64,000 nt of DNA from contig PABP01000011.1 of assembly GCA_002699585.1 (NCBI GenBank), positions 62,001 to 126,000 of the forward strand. The letters are read 5' to 3'. A program made the position numbers and the translations under genes. How positions within the stretch are numbered: the stretch's first letter is position 1; each line of letters begins with the position of its first letter. The DNA is from Anaerolineaceae bacterium. GTDB taxonomy: Bacteria > Chloroflexota > Anaerolineae > Aggregatilineales > Phototrophicaceae. Below, piece after piece: positions 7,988 to 16,460 of this stretch. The notes below the pieces were generated by a model. The model saw only the letters and a list, made by a program, of their open reading frames with translations. It was not told where the DNA came from and made no database searches.

Positions 7988-9832
7988 ATGCGTAAATTCG
8001 CTTTGTTGCTGGTCACATTACTTCTCCTGATGGCGAGTACAGCCCAGGCGCGCGACAAGGACACGTTGACCGATCTGGCACGCTATTATGGCCAGGATAC
8101 AGTCGCGTATGTCGGTCTGCGCACCGACACTGACTTCGCTGGCGAACTCACCAGCTTGTATGATCGCGTGCGCGCTTTCTTCCCGGAGGTGTTCCCGCCT
8201 GCGACAGCCACCGACCTGCTCGACAGCTTTGCCCTGAATATGACGGGGGCATCCTTTGAGGAGGGCGTCGGTACCTGGTTGGGCGAAACTGCCGCCATCG
8301 GCCTGTTGCTAGATCCAGATTTTATGGTCGAGATGCGTGGTGATGTGCCGCCAGTTGTCATCAGCGTTGCCATCACCGATGTTGAAGGCGCGACAGCCTT
8401 TGTGGAGTCCCAACTTGATAAGGACGCCGATGGCAACCTGCTTGATTATTCCTTTATCGAGCGTGATGGCTTTGCAGTCTATCAGCCAAATGAAGAAGAC
8501 CAAGGCCAAGTGAGCATCGCTATTGGCAGCGATGTCTTGATGATGTCGCCATCCGTCAGCCTGATGGTATTGGGTGAGATTGATAATGCCTTAGATACAG
8601 CTCCGGCCTTCTTGGAAACCATCGCCCTGCTGCCGGAATCTGACTACAACGCCATCGTCTATGCCGATAGTGGCGAGATCAATCGCTCGACCTATGCCTC
8701 TTCGATGTTTGGTATGAACGTTGCAGCGGCGATGGACAACGGCGCATCGACAGAAGAAGCCATGTCCGAAGCCAATGCAGAATCCGAGAGCATGCTCATG
8801 AGCCTATTGCAGGTCGATACGACCCAGGCCATCGGCTTCACGATTCTCGATGGTGATACGCTAACCGTCGACATCGCCTCGCGTATGGCCAATACTGAGC
8901 TTTACGACGAAGTTGGCATCGATATGCAACCCGCCCCGGCTCTGGACACAGCCTTTACGTCGCGCATTCCGGCAGATGCCGTTTTGGTCGCCCAGAGCAG
9001 CGACTTCGGCCCGACGACCCAGCTCGGTCTGGATAGCCTGCGCCGCTTTGGTGCTTTCGTCGATGAAAACGGCGGACTGGTCGAACTCATGGGCGTCCCG
9101 CGTGAATTCATGGATGAAGAAGAGCTTTTCGCTATGGAGAGCTTCAGCATCTCCAGCATGGTTGGTGCCATCAATACCGGCTTCTCTGGTCTGACGGGCC
9201 TCAACCTGGAAAAAGACGTGCTGCCCGTGCTCAACGGTGATGTGGCTTCGTTTGTACGGGTGCTGCCCGCCCAAGGGTTCATGCTCCCGGTGCTGCCGGA
9301 CTTCGGCATGTACTTCCAGACCGATAACGACGAAGGCGCGGCCATGATCGTGGATTCGCTGCATCAGGCGTCCCAGGCCTATGGCACCGACTACAGCATC
9401 GAAGCCCTGGGCGAAGATGGTGCGGCGCTCAACCTGCCTGTGCTGGTCGATGCCCTGGATATGGGCGATATTCCGGCGCTGGACGTGCTGTTTGGTGCGG
9501 GTAATGGCATCTTTAGCCTGGGTACACGTCCCGCTGTGGAATCTTCAATGGGTGTGGATGCCAACCTGACTGATACAGCAGCTTATCAGGCGGCCCAGGC
9601 TTACTTCCTGCCGAATACCAGCGTGCTGCTCTACATTGACCTGGCTCCGCTTGCGGCCCAGTTGAACAGCCTGATGAATGACGGCATGCTGCCCAATAAC
9701 GAAGAACTGAAGCAGGCCCTGACCGCTATGGATATGCTGGATAGCTTGACCGGGACCGTTACCAGCGTGGATGCGACGACTTCTATCGCTCGCTTTACGC
9801 TAACAGTGGCGGAAGCCCCTGTAGCCGAATAG
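7988..9832 (+). CDS. Secreted DUF3352-family protein (first of two)
   Basis: The product is 614 residues with a signal peptide ending STAQAR. The opening LTDLARYYGQDTVAYVGLRTD matches the family start, in which a protein 'too costly to be wrong' is compared with limits. The rest alternates beta strands and helices with phrases such as LPESDYNAIVYAD and FSLGTRP typical of DUF3352. The function of DUF3352 is unknown; members are exported in Cyanobacteria and Chloroflexota. The start at 7988 has AAAGGA eight bases upstream. A paralogue lies immediately downstream at 10075, so this is a tandem duplication; the gap and repeat between them suggest separate transcripts or processing. Confidence 0.75.
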   Translation: MRKFALLLVTLLLLMASTAQARDKDTLTDLARYYGQDTVAYVGLRTDTDFAGELTSLYDRVRAFFPEVFPPATATDLLDSFALNMTGASFEEGVGTWLGETAAIGLLLDPDFMVEMRGDVPPVVISVAITDVEGATAFVESQLDKDADGNLLDYSFIERDGFAVYQPNEEDQGQVSIAIGSDVLMMSPSVSLMVLGEIDNALDTAPAFLETIALLPESDYNAIVYADSGEINRSTYASSMFGMNVAAAMDNGASTEEAMSEANAESESMLMSLLQVDTTQAIGFTILDGDTLTVDIASRMANTELYDEVGIDMQPAPALDTAFTSRIPADAVLVAQSSDFGPTTQLGLDSLRRFGAFVDENGGLVELMGVPREFMDEEELFAMESFSISSMVGAINTGFSGLTGLNLEKDVLPVLNGDVASFVRVLPAQGFMLPVLPDFGMYFQTDNDEGAAMIVDSLHQASQAYGTDYSIEALGEDGAALNLPVLVDALDMGDIPALDVLFGAGNGIFSLGTRPAVESSMGVDANLTDTAAYQAAQAYFLPNTSVLLYIDLAPLAAQLNSLMNDGMLPNNEELKQALTAMDMLDSLTGTVTSVDATTSIARFTLTVAEAPVAE

Positions 9833-9844
9833 TCACGAAAGCAT

Positions 9845-9918
9845 GAGGATGCTGTATAGGTATTGCGGCATCCTCGGACCCCCATCCTCAGTCCTTCCCC
9901 CGAAGGAGGAAGGATGCC
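9845..9918. repeat. Intergenic palindromic repeat between the DUF3352 genes
   Basis: The stretch holds overlapping inverted repeats: gaggatgc (9845-9852) with gcatcctc (9868-9875), and ggcatcct (9867-9874) with aggatgcc (9911-9918) enclosing an inner ccttcc/ggaagg hairpin. Because gcatcct can pair with either partner, two mutually exclusive folds exist. It may act as a terminator or as a dispersed repeat of the 'cccccatcct...cttcccccgaagg' kind. Confidence 0.5.
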
Positions 9919-10074
9919 TTTCTGGGTGACTAGGTCGCTTAGGGACCGCTAGAAAAGTCACCTCTGATGAGGGGAAACAGGGGAGGGGTCGGCGTTGCAT
10001 AAATGCTTATGACACATATCGGGCAAATGCTCGATCCAACTTAGTTATCAATCAAAGGACGGAAGGAACATCCT

Positions 10075-11802
10075 ATGAAAAAGATCATTCTCGTGATGCT
10101 GATGGCGACCTTGCTGCTGGTGTTGCCAGCCCAGTCACAAGGCACAGACCTTGGCAACTTGGCGCGTTATGTCCCGGATGACACAGCGATTTATGCCGCG
10201 CTGGATACGTCACCGGGTTCCCTGGAAACAGTGGACGCGCTTTTTGGGCGGCTGGCCCCGATGCTCGGTGCGCCTGCTGGGTCAACCTCGCTTATGGATC
10301 TGCTTGATGAGGGCATCCAGTATATGGACCCCCAAGGCGACTTCAACAGCCTCATCGGTAGTTGGCTGGGCGATAGCATCGCTTTGTCCGTGATTAGCTC
10401 AACCGGTTTGCTCGAAGATGGCGAAATGTACGTCTTCATGAGCGTGACTGACGAATTGCGCGCCAGCAAGTACATCCACCTTGTGCTTGAAAATAACTAT
10501 GATGGCGAGAATTACACCATCAGCGACTACGCAGGTGGTACGCTCTACCTCGCGCCCGAAGACGCGCCCTGGAACGAAAGCTATTGGCTGGGCAGTGATG
10601 TGCTGGTTGTACTGGATAGCAGCTACGATGGCTTTAACTATGAGCTACCTACCGATGGCTCACTGGCTGATAGCGCCAAATTCAATGATACAGTCGCCAT
10701 GCTGCCGGAAGACAACTACGGCGCCATGCTGTACCTGGATACGCAGTCCATCTTGCAGATGATCGACGAAATGGACATGGCACAGGTCGAAGAGATGATG
10801 CCCGGTATGAACCTGGCTATGCTGCAAGAAGCCGTTGGGGCACAGGCCTGGGGCTTTGGCATGATGCAGGGTCGTCACCTGACGATTGACCTGGCCCAGA
10901 GCGTCAGCCTGGGTGTGATGGAAAGTGCGGGCTTCCCGATGAATATCAGTGGCCCGGTGGACCCGGCCTTCGCCCAATACATCCCGGCGGATTCCGCGTT
11001 GGTGCTGCACGATACCCAACTGGGACAAACCATCGCGCAATCGCTGGATACCCTGGCCACCTTCGGTGATGTCTTCAGCGAGATGCGCCAATCCCAGATC
11101 GACGAGTGGGGTTATGCGCCCGACGAACTGGAAACCATGGCCAATCTGGATGAACTGGTGGCTTTCCTGCGCCTGTCATATAAAGGCCTGAGTGGTAGCT
11201 CACTGGATGAATCGACAGCCTGGATGACAGGTGACTATGCCGCTTATGTGGCTATGCCACTGGTGGACGATACCCTCAGCGTGGACTTGGGTTTGGTAAC
11301 GGCTGTGACAGATGCCGCCGCTGCTGCTGAGGTCAACCAGAGCATCATCAACATTCTGGATGCCTGGGGCGCAGACTATACAGTCGATGGTGATGTCGTG
11401 ACTGTTCCGGCTATGCGCCAACTGGCAGAACGTATGCAAGCCATGGAAATGGAAGAAGTCGTTGATTTGCCAGATTTTGATATTTTGTTTGGCTATAACG
11501 ACGCGGTCTTTGCTTTTGGGACACGTCCCGGCGTGGAAAATGCCTTCAACGGTGGCAGCAGCCTGACGGACTCCGCCAGCTACCAAACCGCCAGCGAAGC
11601 CTTCCTGCCCAATACGCAGGCTATCGCCTATATCGATACGCAAATTTTGGCGTCCGGCCTGTATGAGTTGGATGCGATGGGCGCGCGTGATGTCGCTGAA
11701 ATGGCGGATGTGCTCAGCCAGTTCGAGAGCGCCAGCATCACCGCCGACTACAGTGAAGATGGCACCGGCCTGGTTCGCTTTTTACTGACGCTGCCCAATT
11801 AG
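10075..11802 (+). CDS. Secreted DUF3352-family protein (second of two)
   Basis: The product is 575 residues with a signal peptide ending LPAQSQ. The mature start GNLARYVPDDTAIYAALDT is the hallmark DUF3352 opening. Shared landmarks with the upstream paralogue include LPEDNYGAMLYLD, FGTRPGVENAF and a similar C-terminal AFLPNT segment, which supports a duplication followed by divergence. The start has AAGGAA about 8 bases upstream. Function is unknown; the export signal is the only location clue. The gene is followed by a cloverleaf-like repeat and a bidirectional terminator shared with the convergent DinB gene. Confidence 0.75.
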   Translation: MKKIILVMLMATLLLVLPAQSQGTDLGNLARYVPDDTAIYAALDTSPGSLETVDALFGRLAPMLGAPAGSTSLMDLLDEGIQYMDPQGDFNSLIGSWLGDSIALSVISSTGLLEDGEMYVFMSVTDELRASKYIHLVLENNYDGENYTISDYAGGTLYLAPEDAPWNESYWLGSDVLVVLDSSYDGFNYELPTDGSLADSAKFNDTVAMLPEDNYGAMLYLDTQSILQMIDEMDMAQVEEMMPGMNLAMLQEAVGAQAWGFGMMQGRHLTIDLAQSVSLGVMESAGFPMNISGPVDPAFAQYIPADSALVLHDTQLGQTIAQSLDTLATFGDVFSEMRQSQIDEWGYAPDELETMANLDELVAFLRLSYKGLSGSSLDESTAWMTGDYAAYVAMPLVDDTLSVDLGLVTAVTDAAAAAEVNQSIINILDAWGADYTVDGDVVTVPAMRQLAERMQAMEMEEVVDLPDFDILFGYNDAVFAFGTRPGVENAFNGGSSLTDSASYQTASEAFLPNTQAIAYIDTQILASGLYELDAMGARDVAEMADVLSQFESASITADYSEDGTGLVRFLLTLPN

Positions 11803-11850
11803 GATTTGCTGGGTGACAGGTTCGAAAGCAAGTTTGAGAGCAAACAAGTC

Positions 11851-11899
11851 GTAGGGGCAAGACATGTCTAGCCCAGGGTTAGGCATGCCTAACCCCTAC
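11851..11899. repeat. Cloverleaf-like palindromic repeat, copy 1
   Basis: This 49-base element has outer arms gtagggg/cccctac. They enclose two hairpins, one imperfect (ggcaagaca/tgtctagcc) and one a perfect 18-base palindrome (ggttaggcatgcctaacc). A second copy lies at 24725-24774 with substitutions that keep the pairing. Confidence 0.8.
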
Positions 11900-11923
11900 A
11901 AGCAGGCTTTCTATCAACAACAC

Positions 11924-11957
11924 AAAAGGGGCGCGACGACTTGTCGTGCCCCTTTTT
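11924..11957. terminator. Bidirectional terminator between DUF3352 and DinB genes
   Basis: aaaaggggc (11924-11932) pairs with gcccctttt (11948-11956), extended by inner cgacga/tcgt pairing. The A-run on one side and T-run on the other let it serve both convergent genes. Confidence 0.85.
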
Positions 11958-11971
11958 GCTTCCTGGTTTGC

Positions 11972-12442
11972 CTAGCCAATCCACATCGTCAATTGCTCTG
12001 GCACTTCCTTGCCCATCGCCCGCAGATAGACGACGATCTTGGCGCTGTAGATCAGGAACGCCTCGCGATAAATGTGGAACTGCGTCGACACCGGGATTTG
12101 CATGTGCTCGCGGTCGATGATCCTGTTGGCAACGTCTTCCTCGCTCAGGCTGGACAACTTGTCCTTGAAGGCCTGTTCCGTCTGAGCGTAACGGGCTTTG
12201 AGCGCCTCAACGCTGGTGGCTAGCTCCGGCTCCAGGGTCAGCGACCAGTCGTGCTTGGCCGTGACGAATGAATCAGCATACTGCTGTTCCGTCTCGGCGA
12301 ACTGCTTCAGGATGCCGCCCAGCGTCGGATTGCCTGCTATTTGGAAGGCGAGATCCTCATCGGTTAGTGTGGGCATCAGTTCATGGCGCAGCGCCAGGGT
12401 CATATCGAGCAGGGGCAATTGTTGTTCAGCAAAGCTATTCAT
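11972..12442 (-). CDS. DinB-family protein
   Basis: The 156-residue product has the pattern of the DinB four-helix bundle. An N-terminal helix with a conserved-type LxLRHELMPTL is followed by TLGGILKQFAETEQQYADSF, and then by HIYREAFLIYSAKIVVYLRAMGKEVP near the end. DinB-like proteins bind a metal through spaced histidines and include thiol-dependent transferases. Here the histidines are few (one in HELM, one in REHMQIP, one in FHIYRE), so catalysis is uncertain. It diverges from a WYL regulator across a 123-base gap holding a strong operator, which suggests that regulator controls it. Confidence 0.7.
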   Translation of the reverse strand: MNSFAEQQLPLLDMTLALRHELMPTLTDEDLAFQIAGNPTLGGILKQFAETEQQYADSFVTAKHDWSLTLEPELATSVEALKARYAQTEQAFKDKLSSLSEEDVANRIIDREHMQIPVSTQFHIYREAFLIYSAKIVVYLRAMGKEVPEQLTMWIG

Positions 12443-12500
12443 GATGGCCTCTTTCTTGAGTAGATCATTTGTTCCAATGTGCTGACCTCAGTGTACGCTG

Positions 12501-12529
12501 CTATACTTGACATCTAGTGTCAGGTATAG
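12501..12529. promoter_or_regulatory. 29-bp operator-like inverted repeat between DinB and WYL genes
   Basis: The arms ctatacttgaca (12501-12512) and tgtcaggtatag (12518-12529) are complementary at 11 of 12 positions around a 5-base centre. The site lies in the divergent promoter region, 37 bases before the WYL gene start, and overlaps TTGACA-like sequence. It is the expected place for the WYL regulator to bind, controlling itself and the DinB gene. Confidence 0.6.
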
Positions 12530-12565
12530 TGACTTTTTTATAGCGCCTCTTTATGGAGAAACGCC

Positions 12566-13579
12566 ATGCGTGCGGATCGTTTGCTGAGTCTGATGTTTAT
12601 GCTGCATGCCAATGGTCGTATGACAGCCGCAGATTTGTCGCAGCAGCTTGAGGTTTCCGAGCGGACGATTTACCGGGATATTGACGCGCTTAGTCTGGCG
12701 GGTGTGCCCGTCTATACGCAGGCGGGCATCAACGGCGGCATCTTCCTTGATGAAGACTACCGTATTTCCTTGACGGGATTGACGCGGGAACAGGTCGCTT
12801 CGCTATTTGTGACGTCCGACGTGGGACCATTGGCTGACCTGGGCCTGCAACGGGCCGCTGAGGATAGCTTGCTTAAATTGTTCGCGGCGCTGCCCCAATC
12901 GCAGCGGCAGGCCGTAGAGAGTATGCGTTCACGGTTGTATATTGACCCGCACGGTTGGTTCCATGACGACAACATCCCCACGATTTTGCCATCTCTTCAA
13001 CAAGCTGTTTGGGAGGATCGGCAGGTCGAAATTGTGTACGAAGCAGTCGGCCAGGTGGCTAAAACGCGCGTGCTGGATGCCTATTCGCTGGTGTCCAAAT
13101 CCGATGTCTGGTATTTGGTTGCACGCAAGCCGGATGGCGAATTCCGCAATTATCGTCTCAGTCGCCTGCAATCCGTTACGGTGCTTGAGACACATTTCCA
13201 GCGTGATGCCGACTTCGACCTGGCCGATTATTGGCAGCAGGCTCGTGCAGGCTTCCAGCAGGAGATGGCACGCAGTTTTGGCCGCTATCAGGCGACCCTG
13301 CGCGTGCATCCCGATGCGTACTGGTATTTTGGTAGTTTTCTGGAGGGCCGATATGAACGTTTGGGGGAGCCAGACGAAAAGGGCTGGATACCTGTGACGA
13401 TTATCACCAGTGGCATGGACGAAGCTGTCCGGCACATCCTGAGTTTGGGCAATCGCATCTGGGTGGAGGAACCGGAGGCATTAAGGAAAGTGATCTACGA
13501 CCGCGCCCGAGCAGTCGTAGACCATATAGAAACGTTCGGCACACAAGATACTAGAGAAGCGATTGATGTAGACAGCTAA
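12566..13579 (+). CDS. YafY-type transcriptional regulator (HTH plus WYL domain)
   Basis: A DNA-binding regulator of 337 residues. Residues 1-60 form a winged helix: MTAADLSQQLEVSERTIYRD is a textbook HTH of the HTH_11/DeoR kind. The WYL domain lies at about 135-225, with the sequence Trp182-Tyr183-Leu184 followed by the basic NYRLSRL strand, and a WCX-like C-terminal extension follows. WYL domains sense nucleic acid or small ligands and often control DNA-damage or stress genes. The gene is divergent from the DinB-family gene with an operator-like palindrome between them. Confidence 0.85.
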   Translation: MRADRLLSLMFMLHANGRMTAADLSQQLEVSERTIYRDIDALSLAGVPVYTQAGINGGIFLDEDYRISLTGLTREQVASLFVTSDVGPLADLGLQRAAEDSLLKLFAALPQSQRQAVESMRSRLYIDPHGWFHDDNIPTILPSLQQAVWEDRQVEIVYEAVGQVAKTRVLDAYSLVSKSDVWYLVARKPDGEFRNYRLSRLQSVTVLETHFQRDADFDLADYWQQARAGFQQEMARSFGRYQATLRVHPDAYWYFGSFLEGRYERLGEPDEKGWIPVTIITSGMDEAVRHILSLGNRIWVEEPEALRKVIYDRARAVVDHIETFGTQDTREAIDVDS

Positions 13580-13640
13580 GTTTTTACTATGCCACGAGAT
13601 TGATATCGTGCCGAATGAATCACAAATTTGGGATAGGCAG

Positions 13641-14741
13641 CTAGGCAATTGGCAGTTTCATGACGACCTGCGTGCCGCGCCCTTCCTGAGAGTTGACGAT
13701 CAGCATGCCATTATGCAGATCGACCAGCATACGGGCCAGATAAAGGCCAAAGCCCAGGCCCTGGTTGCTAAGGTCATCATCGCTGGGGTTCTTGCCCTGG
13801 CTGAGGATGATAGGTAACTCGCGTGATGGGATACCGGGGCCATGATCGAGCACACTCAAATAGGCGCTGGTGTCCTCGATCCAACAATTCAGTTCGACCG
13901 CTTTATCCTGTGGTGAGTAGACCAGGGCGTTGGTGATGACCTCGGCCATGGCGTGCTTGATGAGTCGTGTTTCCACGGTAATAGGCATACGGAAACTTTC
14001 CACCATGTTTTTGATGGGGTGCTCCGCGTGGCTGTATGCGAACTTGCGCGCTTCTACCAGGCCCACATTGAACAAATCGGCAATCGGGACCGGGTTGCGA
14101 TTTTCTTTGACGGTTTCTTTTGTGATGGATTCGCTATCCAGTTCGCTCAAGAACACCATCTGCTCGACGAGGTGCGTCAGGCGTTGGCTGCCTTCGCGCT
14201 GGATGCCCAGGTACTCCTGGATCATGTCCGGCGTAAGCTGGTCAAATTGGCGACTGAAGACCTCTTGCACAATATTCAATGACACCAGCGGTGAACGCAT
14301 TTCATGAACAACGCGCCGTGCGAGGTTCTTGCGGACCACATCAATCGTCTTGCTGAGGTGCTCCTCGCGGTGGTTAAAACGCACGAGCCGCGCCTTGATG
14401 GTCGAGAGCAACTCGGCATTGGTGAAGGGCTTGGTCAGATAGTCCTCTGCGCCTAGCTCCATCCCATGCCGGACGAATGAACGATCCGTTGCAGCGGATA
14501 GGAAAATGACGGGAATATGGGCCGTTTTTTCGTCTTCTTGTAGGGCGATCAGGGCCGAATACCCATCCATCTCTGGCATCATAACGTCACTGAGAATGAG
14601 ATCCGGCTCATGGGCCATCGCCAGTTCGATGCCCTGAACGCCGTTTTCTGCGGTAAGCAGGTCGAAACCTTCAAATGTCAATGTATCGACCAGATTTTCT
14701 CTCAGGTCTTGTTCGTCCTCAATCAGTAAAATCGTTGGCAT
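13641..14741 (-). CDS. Response regulator-histidine kinase hybrid
   Basis: A cytoplasmic signalling protein of 366 residues with a receiver domain first and a kinase second. The receiver (about 1-120) has the acidic pair in LLIEDEQ, phospho-acceptor Asp52 in LILSDVMMPE, and the conserved Lys104 in TKPF. A linker leads to a HisKA-like helix with His146 in VVHEMRSP, then an HATPase domain with ITNALVYSP (N box), LDHGPGIP (G1) and GLGFGLYLARML (G2). There are no membrane segments, so the signal must arrive by phosphotransfer. Start 14741 is chosen over an upstream in-frame ATG because GGA lies just before it and it begins the receiver strand. Possible autoregulatory sites lie upstream. Confidence 0.85.
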   Translation of the reverse strand: MPTILLIEDEQDLRENLVDTLTFEGFDLLTAENGVQGIELAMAHEPDLILSDVMMPEMDGYSALIALQEDEKTAHIPVIFLSAATDRSFVRHGMELGAEDYLTKPFTNAELLSTIKARLVRFNHREEHLSKTIDVVRKNLARRVVHEMRSPLVSLNIVQEVFSRQFDQLTPDMIQEYLGIQREGSQRLTHLVEQMVFLSELDSESITKETVKENRNPVPIADLFNVGLVEARKFAYSHAEHPIKNMVESFRMPITVETRLIKHAMAEVITNALVYSPQDKAVELNCWIEDTSAYLSVLDHGPGIPSRELPIILSQGKNPSDDDLSNQGLGFGLYLARMLVDLHNGMLIVNSQEGRGTQVVMKLPIA

Positions 14742-14864
14742 AGCATATCCTTTTCCACTACGATGGTGATGCACATTTACGGGCGAATGTGTTACATCTG
14801 CATCACATCGGCTAGCGTGTCAATCTCGATATGCTTTGATAGTATGGTCATTAATGTGTTGAGG

Positions 14865-14927
14865 ATATACGTGTAACTCCGTAATTTTGCGTAGTTTGTT
14901 ACAGATAATTATACGTGTTATACGTAT
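14865..14927 (-). promoter_or_regulatory. Repeated tacgt motifs upstream of the hybrid kinase
   Basis: Copies of tacgtg/tacgta occur at 14868, 14912 and 14921. The last two form an inverted repeat atacgt-gttat-acgtat (14911-14927). Clustered half-sites like these could bind a response regulator. The promoter itself was not resolved. Confidence 0.3.
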
Positions 14928-14934
14928 TCAACAG

Positions 14935-16200
14935 TTAATTTGGCCTAACTATTGATTTCACAGCAGCAACCGCATTTGCTACGCCTGTTTCTGACTGTAA
15001 GTGCTCGCCGAGTCGTGCGGCTTCCTGCCGCATTTGGCGATCTGTGACCAAGGTTGTGATGCCCTCAGCCAGTTTTTCAGTGGTCAATGTGTGCCGCCGT
15101 AAAGGCGCTGCCCCCACACCCAGATCAAATACGCGCTGGCCCCAATAGGGTTGGTCGCCCATGTGGGCCACGATCATGGAGGGAACGCCTGCACGCAACG
15201 CGGCGGCAGTTGTCCCGGCACCGCCATGATGAACCACCCCGGCCATCTGTGGGAACAACCAGCTATGCGGTGCGTAATCCAGCAAAAAGACCGATTCGGG
15301 CAAGTCATCGGCTTTCAGGTCGCCCCATCCGGTCAGGATGATGCCGCGCTGATTGGCTTGTTGTAGGGCGTCGATCATGAGTTGGGCAGTCGCTTGTGGG
15401 TTCTTGCTGGCCATGCTGCCGAAGCCCATATAGACTGGTGGCTCGCCTGCATCTAAAAAGGCACGTAGCTCCGGTGAGGGCGACCAAGCATCGGAAGCGG
15501 GCGAATACCAATAGCCTGTGATGTGATGCTGAGGCCCCCAGTCTGCTGGGCGCGGGATCACCCACTCACTGAAGCCGCAAATGCTTGGTGTCTGGTTGAT
15601 AACCCGGAAGAAATCGCTGCGCCCAACAGATGGTAGGCCCAGTTGCTGATGGGTCTGATTGGTGAGCTTATCAAACACGCCCCAGAAGATTGCATAAACC
15701 ACATACCCATACAGTCGGTTTAGGATACTGGTGCGATGTGGGAACGGCGGCTGTTGAATGATGGCTCGGCCATCGCGCGTGACCGGGAAGGGCGACAGCC
15801 AACTGGCGATGACTGGTTTGTTGTGGGCCTGGCCGATAGCAACCAGTGACGGCAAGGTCAGTAGCCCGCTGATAATCACATCGGCGTCGGCAGTGACCCG
15901 GAACAGCGTGCGATTGATGGCCTCGGCATTTTCTTCTGCCATTTGTCGCATATTGGCCAATTCCTGGAGCGGGTTATGACTGCTGCCATCCAGCCATTCT
16001 TTGCCCAGGTCGGTCTTTATCATGGCTTCGATATTGACGTCAATTGATCTGAATGTCAGCCCTGCACCTTCAACATGTTGTTGAAAATCCTCACCTGCCG
16101 CTAGCACGACTTCGTACCCGGCCTCGTGTAACCCCTTACCCAGAGAAATGATCGGTTGGACGTCCCCATGCGAGCCAAACGCGACAAGCAAAATCTTCAT
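14935..16200 (-). CDS. Sterol/macrolide-type glycosyltransferase (GT1, UGT-like)
   Basis: A GT-B fold transferase that probably moves a sugar from a nucleotide donor onto a lipid or small hydrophobic acceptor. The N-terminal strand MKILLVAFGSHGDVQPIISLGKGLHEAGY is diagnostic of the sterol-glucosyltransferase/MGT group (GSxGDxxP). The C-terminal donor site reads HHGGAGTTAAALRAGVPS with GDQPYWGQR after it, matching the UGT signature. The product is 421 residues. The start at 16200 has AAAGG about 8 bases upstream; the longer ORF start adds 26 residues before the first strand. It is divergent from the maltodextrin operon, with a LacI-type operator 44 bases upstream of its start, so it may be co-regulated with sugar use. 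Confidence 0.8.
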   Translation of the reverse strand: MKILLVAFGSHGDVQPIISLGKGLHEAGYEVVLAAGEDFQQHVEGAGLTFRSIDVNIEAMIKTDLGKEWLDGSSHNPLQELANMRQMAEENAEAINRTLFRVTADADVIISGLLTLPSLVAIGQAHNKPVIASWLSPFPVTRDGRAIIQQPPFPHRTSILNRLYGYVVYAIFWGVFDKLTNQTHQQLGLPSVGRSDFFRVINQTPSICGFSEWVIPRPADWGPQHHITGYWYSPASDAWSPSPELRAFLDAGEPPVYMGFGSMASKNPQATAQLMIDALQQANQRGIILTGWGDLKADDLPESVFLLDYAPHSWLFPQMAGVVHHGGAGTTAAALRAGVPSMIVAHMGDQPYWGQRVFDLGVGAAPLRRHTLTTEKLAEGITTLVTDRQMRQEAARLGEHLQSETGVANAVAAVKSIVRPN

Positions 16201-16242
16201 ATAAAGTGCCTTTCTAGCAGGATGGATTTGATCCGTTTCTGC

Positions 16243-16258
16243 ATGCAAACGGTTGCAT
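16243..16258. promoter_or_regulatory. LacI-family operator-like site
   Basis: ATGCAAACGGTTGCAT is a 16-base near-palindrome with the central CG typical of LacI/MalR/CcpA operators. It lies between the divergent glycosyltransferase and malE-like genes, about 200 bases upstream of malE. No LacI-family gene is in the window. Confidence 0.55.
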
Positions 16259-16460
16259 CCTATCGCCACCGCTACCATAAAATAGCATTATGAGCAACAT
16301 ATTCGTTGGAATATAAAAATAAGCTATGTGATAGTACATAACTTATGGCTGTCATGATAAACTTAATTCATCCTATTTGTGCAGGTACACATCAAACAAC
16401 CACACGCATAGGTAACTAAAAATCCTTTGTACTATTAACAAGCTTGTGAGGAGCTTACCA

